NCBI RefSeq assembly: GCF_000375585.1
Contig: NZ_AQWP01000001.1
Location: forward strand, 248,001 to 312,000
Direction of reading: 5' to 3'
DNA from: Sinorhizobium meliloti 4H41
GTDB lineage: Bacteria > Pseudomonadota > Alphaproteobacteria > Rhizobiales > Rhizobiaceae
DNA: 64,000 nt
The translations under genes were made by a program, and so were the position numbers. Shown one piece after another: positions 61,622-64,000 of the stretch. The notes beneath the pieces are model-generated. The model was not told the DNA's origin. It worked only from the letters and a program-made list of their open reading frames with translations, and did not search any database. Position 1 is the first letter of the stretch. The number at the start of each line of letters is the position of its first letter.

Positions 61622-62566
61622 GTGTCAAGCGCAAGAAAAATCATCATCGACACGGATCCGGGCCAGGACGACGCGGCGGCAATCATGCTGGCCCTCGGCA
61701 GCCCGGAGGAAATCGAGGTCCTCGGCATCACCGCGGTTGCCGGCAATGTCCCGCTGACATTGACGGCCCGCAACGCCCGCATCGTCTGCGAGCTCTGCAA
61801 CAGGACCGACGTGAAGATCTTCGCAGGTGCCGAGCGGCCGGTCGCCCGCCCGCTCGTCACGGCCGAGCACGTGCACGGGAAGACGGGGCTCGATGGCCCT
61901 GCGCTCGACGAGCCGACGATGCCGCTTCAAGAGCAGCACGCCGTCGACTTCATCGTCGAAACGCTGCGTGCGGAGGCGCCGGGCGCCGTGACGCTTTGTA
62001 CGCTCGGACCGCTGACGAATATCGCGCTGGCCTTGACGAAAGCTCCGGAAATCGCGCCTTCGATACGCGAGCTCGTGATGATGGGCGGCGGCTTCTTCGA
62101 GGGCGGCAACATAACGCCTGCGGCGGAATTCAACATCTATGTCGATCCGGAGGCAGCCGAGATCGTCTTCCGCTCCGGCATCCCGATCGTGATGATGCCC
62201 CTCGATGTCACCCATCGCGTTCTGACACGGAAGGTTCGCGTGGAGAAAATCCGCGCGATCGGCAACCCGGCGGCAGCGGCCCTTGCCGAGATGCTGGAAT
62301 TTTTCGAGCGTTTCGACATCGAGAAATACGGCACCGACGGCGGGCCGCTGCACGATCCGACCGTGATCGCCTATATCCTGCGGCCGGAGCTATTCACAGG
62401 GCGGGACTGCAACGTCGAGATCGAAACGGCGTCTCCGCTCACCACGGGCATGACCGTGGTCGACTGGTGGCAGGTCACCGGCCGGGCGCACAACGCCAAG
62501 GTCATGCGGCACATCGACGACGAGGGCTTCTTCGAGCTCTTGATCGAGCGGTTGGCCCGTCTCTGA
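61622..62566 (+). CDS. Inosine-uridine-preferring nucleoside hydrolase
   Basis: 314 aa from a GTG at 61622, with AGGGAGATGAGAA upstream. The calcium-binding signature IIIDTDPGQDDAAAIMLAL opens the protein; AGNVPLTLTARNA, CTLGPLTNIALAL and AAEFNIYVDPEAAEIVF complete the IUNH active site, and HDPTVIAYILRPELF holds the last ligand. It hydrolyses ribonucleosides to base plus ribose in purine/pyrimidine salvage; the substrate range is not predictable. No transporter is adjacent. Convergent with the chemoreceptor gene. Confidence 0.94.
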   Translation: MSSARKIIIDTDPGQDDAAAIMLALGSPEEIEVLGITAVAGNVPLTLTARNARIVCELCNRTDVKIFAGAERPVARPLVTAEHVHGKTGLDGPALDEPTMPLQEQHAVDFIVETLRAEAPGAVTLCTLGPLTNIALALTKAPEIAPSIRELVMMGGGFFEGGNITPAAEFNIYVDPEAAEIVFRSGIPIVMMPLDVTHRVLTRKVRVEKIRAIGNPAAAALAEMLEFFERFDIEKYGTDGGPLHDPTVIAYILRPELFTGRDCNVEIETASPLTTGMTVVDWWQVTGRAHNAKVMRHIDDEGFFELLIERLARL

Positions 62567-62593
62567 GAGCCATGTACGCCTTGCCTGGAAAAG

Positions 62594-62627
62594 AAGACGG
62601 CGCCCGATGAGGATCGGACGCCGTCTT
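62594..62627. terminator. Bidirectional hairpin between nucleoside hydrolase and chemoreceptor genes
   Basis: Stem AAGACGGCG/CGCCGTCTT (62594-62602, 62619-62627) extended by an inner CGAT/ATCG. It serves two convergent genes; on the plus strand it is followed by few T residues, on the minus strand it runs into TTTTCC. Confidence 0.7.
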
Positions 62628-62647
62628 GCAGCCGGTGCGGGCCGCGA

Positions 62648-64000
62648 TCAGAATTCTTCCCAGTTGTCCTGCGCGAGCGCATTGGCGCCGGATGTTTTGG
62701 CAAGCACCTTTTGAGTCGAACTCGAGTAGGCGGCACTGCGCGGCGCCTGGGCGGGACGATTTTCCGCGGGGGCAGCCGCACGCATCCGCTCGGCCGTACC
62801 GCGCAGCATTTCGGCCGGGGCCTGGGCCTGAACGCCCTGCGGGGCGATCTGGAAACGGGCGACCAGCGCGCTTAAGGCGCGAGCCTCGTCGTTCAGCGCC
62901 ATGCTGGCGGCCGTCGTCTCTTCCACCATGGCAGCGTTTTGCTGTGTCACCTGGTCCATCTGATTGACGGCGGAATTGATCTCCTTGAGGCCCACCGCCT
63001 GTTCCGAGGCGGAGCTTGAGATCTGGCGGATAAGCCCGTTGATCTGCACCACCTGCTCGGCGATCTTCTCGAGCGCGCCGCCTGCCTTGCCCACGAGGTC
63101 GACGCCCTCGCGAACCTGGCCCGCCGATGTGTTGATCAGCGTCTTGATTTCCTTTGCGGCATTGGCAGAGCGCTGCGCGAGTTCGCGGACCTCCTGTGCG
63201 ACGACCGCGAAGCCCTTGCCGGCGTCGCCGGCGCGGGCGGCCTCGACCCCGGCATTGAGCGCCAGAAGGTTGGTCTGGAAGGCGATTTCATCGATGACGC
63301 CGATGATCCGGCTGACTTCATGCGACGACTGCTCGATGCCATTCATCGCGGCGATCGCCTTCTGCACCACCTCGCCGGACTGTTCCGCGTCGCTGCTTGC
63401 GACCTCGACGGATTTCGCGGCGACCTTGGCGTTTTCGGCGCTGGCGTTCACCTGCGAGGTCAGTTCGTCAAGCGCGGCCGCGGTCTCCTCGAGACTTGCT
63501 GCCTGCTGTTCCGTCCGATGCGACAGGTCGTTGGCGGCACCTGAGATCTCGCTGGTGCCGCTGCCGATATTGACGACCGAGTGGTTGACGGTGCGGATCG
63601 TCTCTTCGAGGCTCTCCATCGTCGCGTTGAAATCGCGTTTCAGCTGGGCGTATTCGCCGGGGAAGTCGCCGGTAAGGCGGAAGGCGAGGTCGCCGGCGGA
63701 GAGATGCGACAGGGCCTTGCCGAGACGTGCGACGATGTCGCGCTGCAGAGCGCTGGCCTCGCTGCGTTCGTTTTCCGAACGTCCGCGTTCGAGTTCGGCC
63801 TGCTCTCTCTCGTGACGTGCCTCGCTTTCGAGCCGCCTGTTGTCGGCGAGCTGGTGACGGAAGCCCTCGAGCGACCTGGCGACGGCGCCTGTCTCGTCGG
63901 AGCGTTCCTGACCGGAAATCGGCCGGGTATATTCTCCGTTGCTGAGCGTCTCGACGTCGCCCACGAGGCCGGCAAGCGGCTTCTGGACGAAGCGGCGAAC
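62648..64000 (-). CDS. mcpX: Methyl-accepting chemotaxis protein, probably McpX (5' part beyond window)
   Basis: Only the C-terminal about 450 residues are present. A HAMP domain ([23 protein letters not shown]) joins a second HAMP-like linker ([29 protein letters not shown]), then a long signalling coiled coil with the hairpin tip [51 protein letters not shown]. Predicted methylation helices flank it. The last five residues NWEEF resemble the CheR-tethering pentapeptide NWETF. The ligand domain is outside the window; the McpX name (quaternary-ammonium sensor in S. meliloti) comes from synteny only. Confidence 0.88.
   Translation of the reverse strand, partial: VRRFVQKPLAGLVGDVETLSNGEYTRPISGQERSDETGAVARSLEGFRHQLADNRRLESEARHEREQAELERGRSENERSEASALQRDIVARLGKALSHLSAGDLAFRLTGDFPGEYAQLKRDFNATMESLEETIRTVNHSVVNIGSGTSEISGAANDLSHRTEQQAASLEETAAALDELTSQVNASAENAKVAAKSVEVASSDAEQSGEVVQKAIAAMNGIEQSSHEVSRIIGVIDEIAFQTNLLALNAGVEAARAGDAGKGFAVVAQEVRELAQRSANAAKEIKTLINTSAGQVREGVDLVGKAGGALEKIAEQVVQINGLIRQISSSASEQAVGLKEINSAVNQMDQVTQQNAAMVEETTAASMALNDEARALSALVARFQIAPQGVQAQAPAEMLRGTAERMRAAAPAENRPAQAPRSAAYSSSTQKVLAKTSGANALAQDNWEEF

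Noticed and set aside
1-64000. tRNA or rRNA genes, CRISPR arrays, prophage or insertion sequences
   Set aside because: No cloverleaf with a TPsiC GGTTCGAATCC core, no regularly spaced repeats, and no transposase or integrase gene was seen. The window is ordinary core chromosome.

Overview
This is a GC-rich (about 62 percent), densely coded alphaproteobacterial chromosome segment. Gene content and order point to Sinorhizobium/Ensifer, close to S. meliloti or S. medicae: inositol gene iolY, dnaA with rpsT, lptCAB-rpoN-hpf-ptsN, the ornithine-lipid genes olsB and olsA, malic enzyme tme, glnD-murJ, miaB-phoH-ybeY-tlyC-lnt-phrR-metK and an mcpX-like chemoreceptor. Species assignment rests on remembered synteny and family recognition, not on a database search. 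It is core chromosome. I see no IS element, prophage, CRISPR, rRNA or tRNA.

Layout. 1-10.6 kb: inositol-linked oxidoreductase (cut by the left edge), class II amidotransferase, coaBC, an Rrf2 regulator with its flavoprotein, an SDR/ankyrin pair, ubiquinone genes ubiE-ubiB, mutM and an enoyl-CoA hydratase. 10.6-13.6 kb: rpsT, a 0.9-kb non-coding stretch with a tight cluster of GANTC methylation sites, then dnaA. 13.6-16.7 kb: an ECF42-type sigma factor module (YCII/DGPF protein, sigma factor with TPR tail, SRPBCC protein, SnoaL-VOC fusion) carrying two copies of one promoter pattern. 16.7-23 kb: hemW-rdgB, rph, heat-shock genes hrcA and grpE, ptsN, hpf. 23-27.4 kb: rpoN and the LPS transport genes lptB, lptA, lptC, all on the minus strand. 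27.7-36 kb: sppA, ihfB, a LapA-domain protein, two RNA methyltransferases, lspA, a hybrid histidine kinase and olsB. 36-48.2 kb: tme, mutS, glnD, murJ, a VOC protein, trpS, a universal stress protein. 48.3-51.5 kb: nfuA behind an Irr-type iron-control element, tsaB, rimI, a rhizobial palindromic repeat, olsA. 51.6-60.6 kb: RNA and envelope maintenance genes miaB-phoH-ybeY-tlyC-lnt, then phrR, metK, trmB. 60.6-64 kb: a palindromic repeat, a DUF1150 protein, a small heat-shock protein, a nucleoside hydrolase and the 3' part of a chemoreceptor gene.

Themes. Several genes work together. OlsB and OlsA make ornithine lipids. LptCAB, murJ, lspA and lnt build the envelope. GlnD, PtsN and RpoN link nitrogen status to transcription. 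HrcA, GrpE and Hsp20 handle protein stress. TsaB, MiaB, TrmB, TrmH, YbeY, RimI and Rph act on tRNA, rRNA or ribosomes. The most interesting signals are regulatory: the ECF42 module with matched promoters TGTCGG-N15-TTCGTC, six GANTC sites in 138 bp before dnaA, an exact iron-control element on the nfuA promoter, an operator-like palindrome against the Rrf2 start codon, and an abrupt codon-usage change at the end of lnt where the phrR promoter lies.
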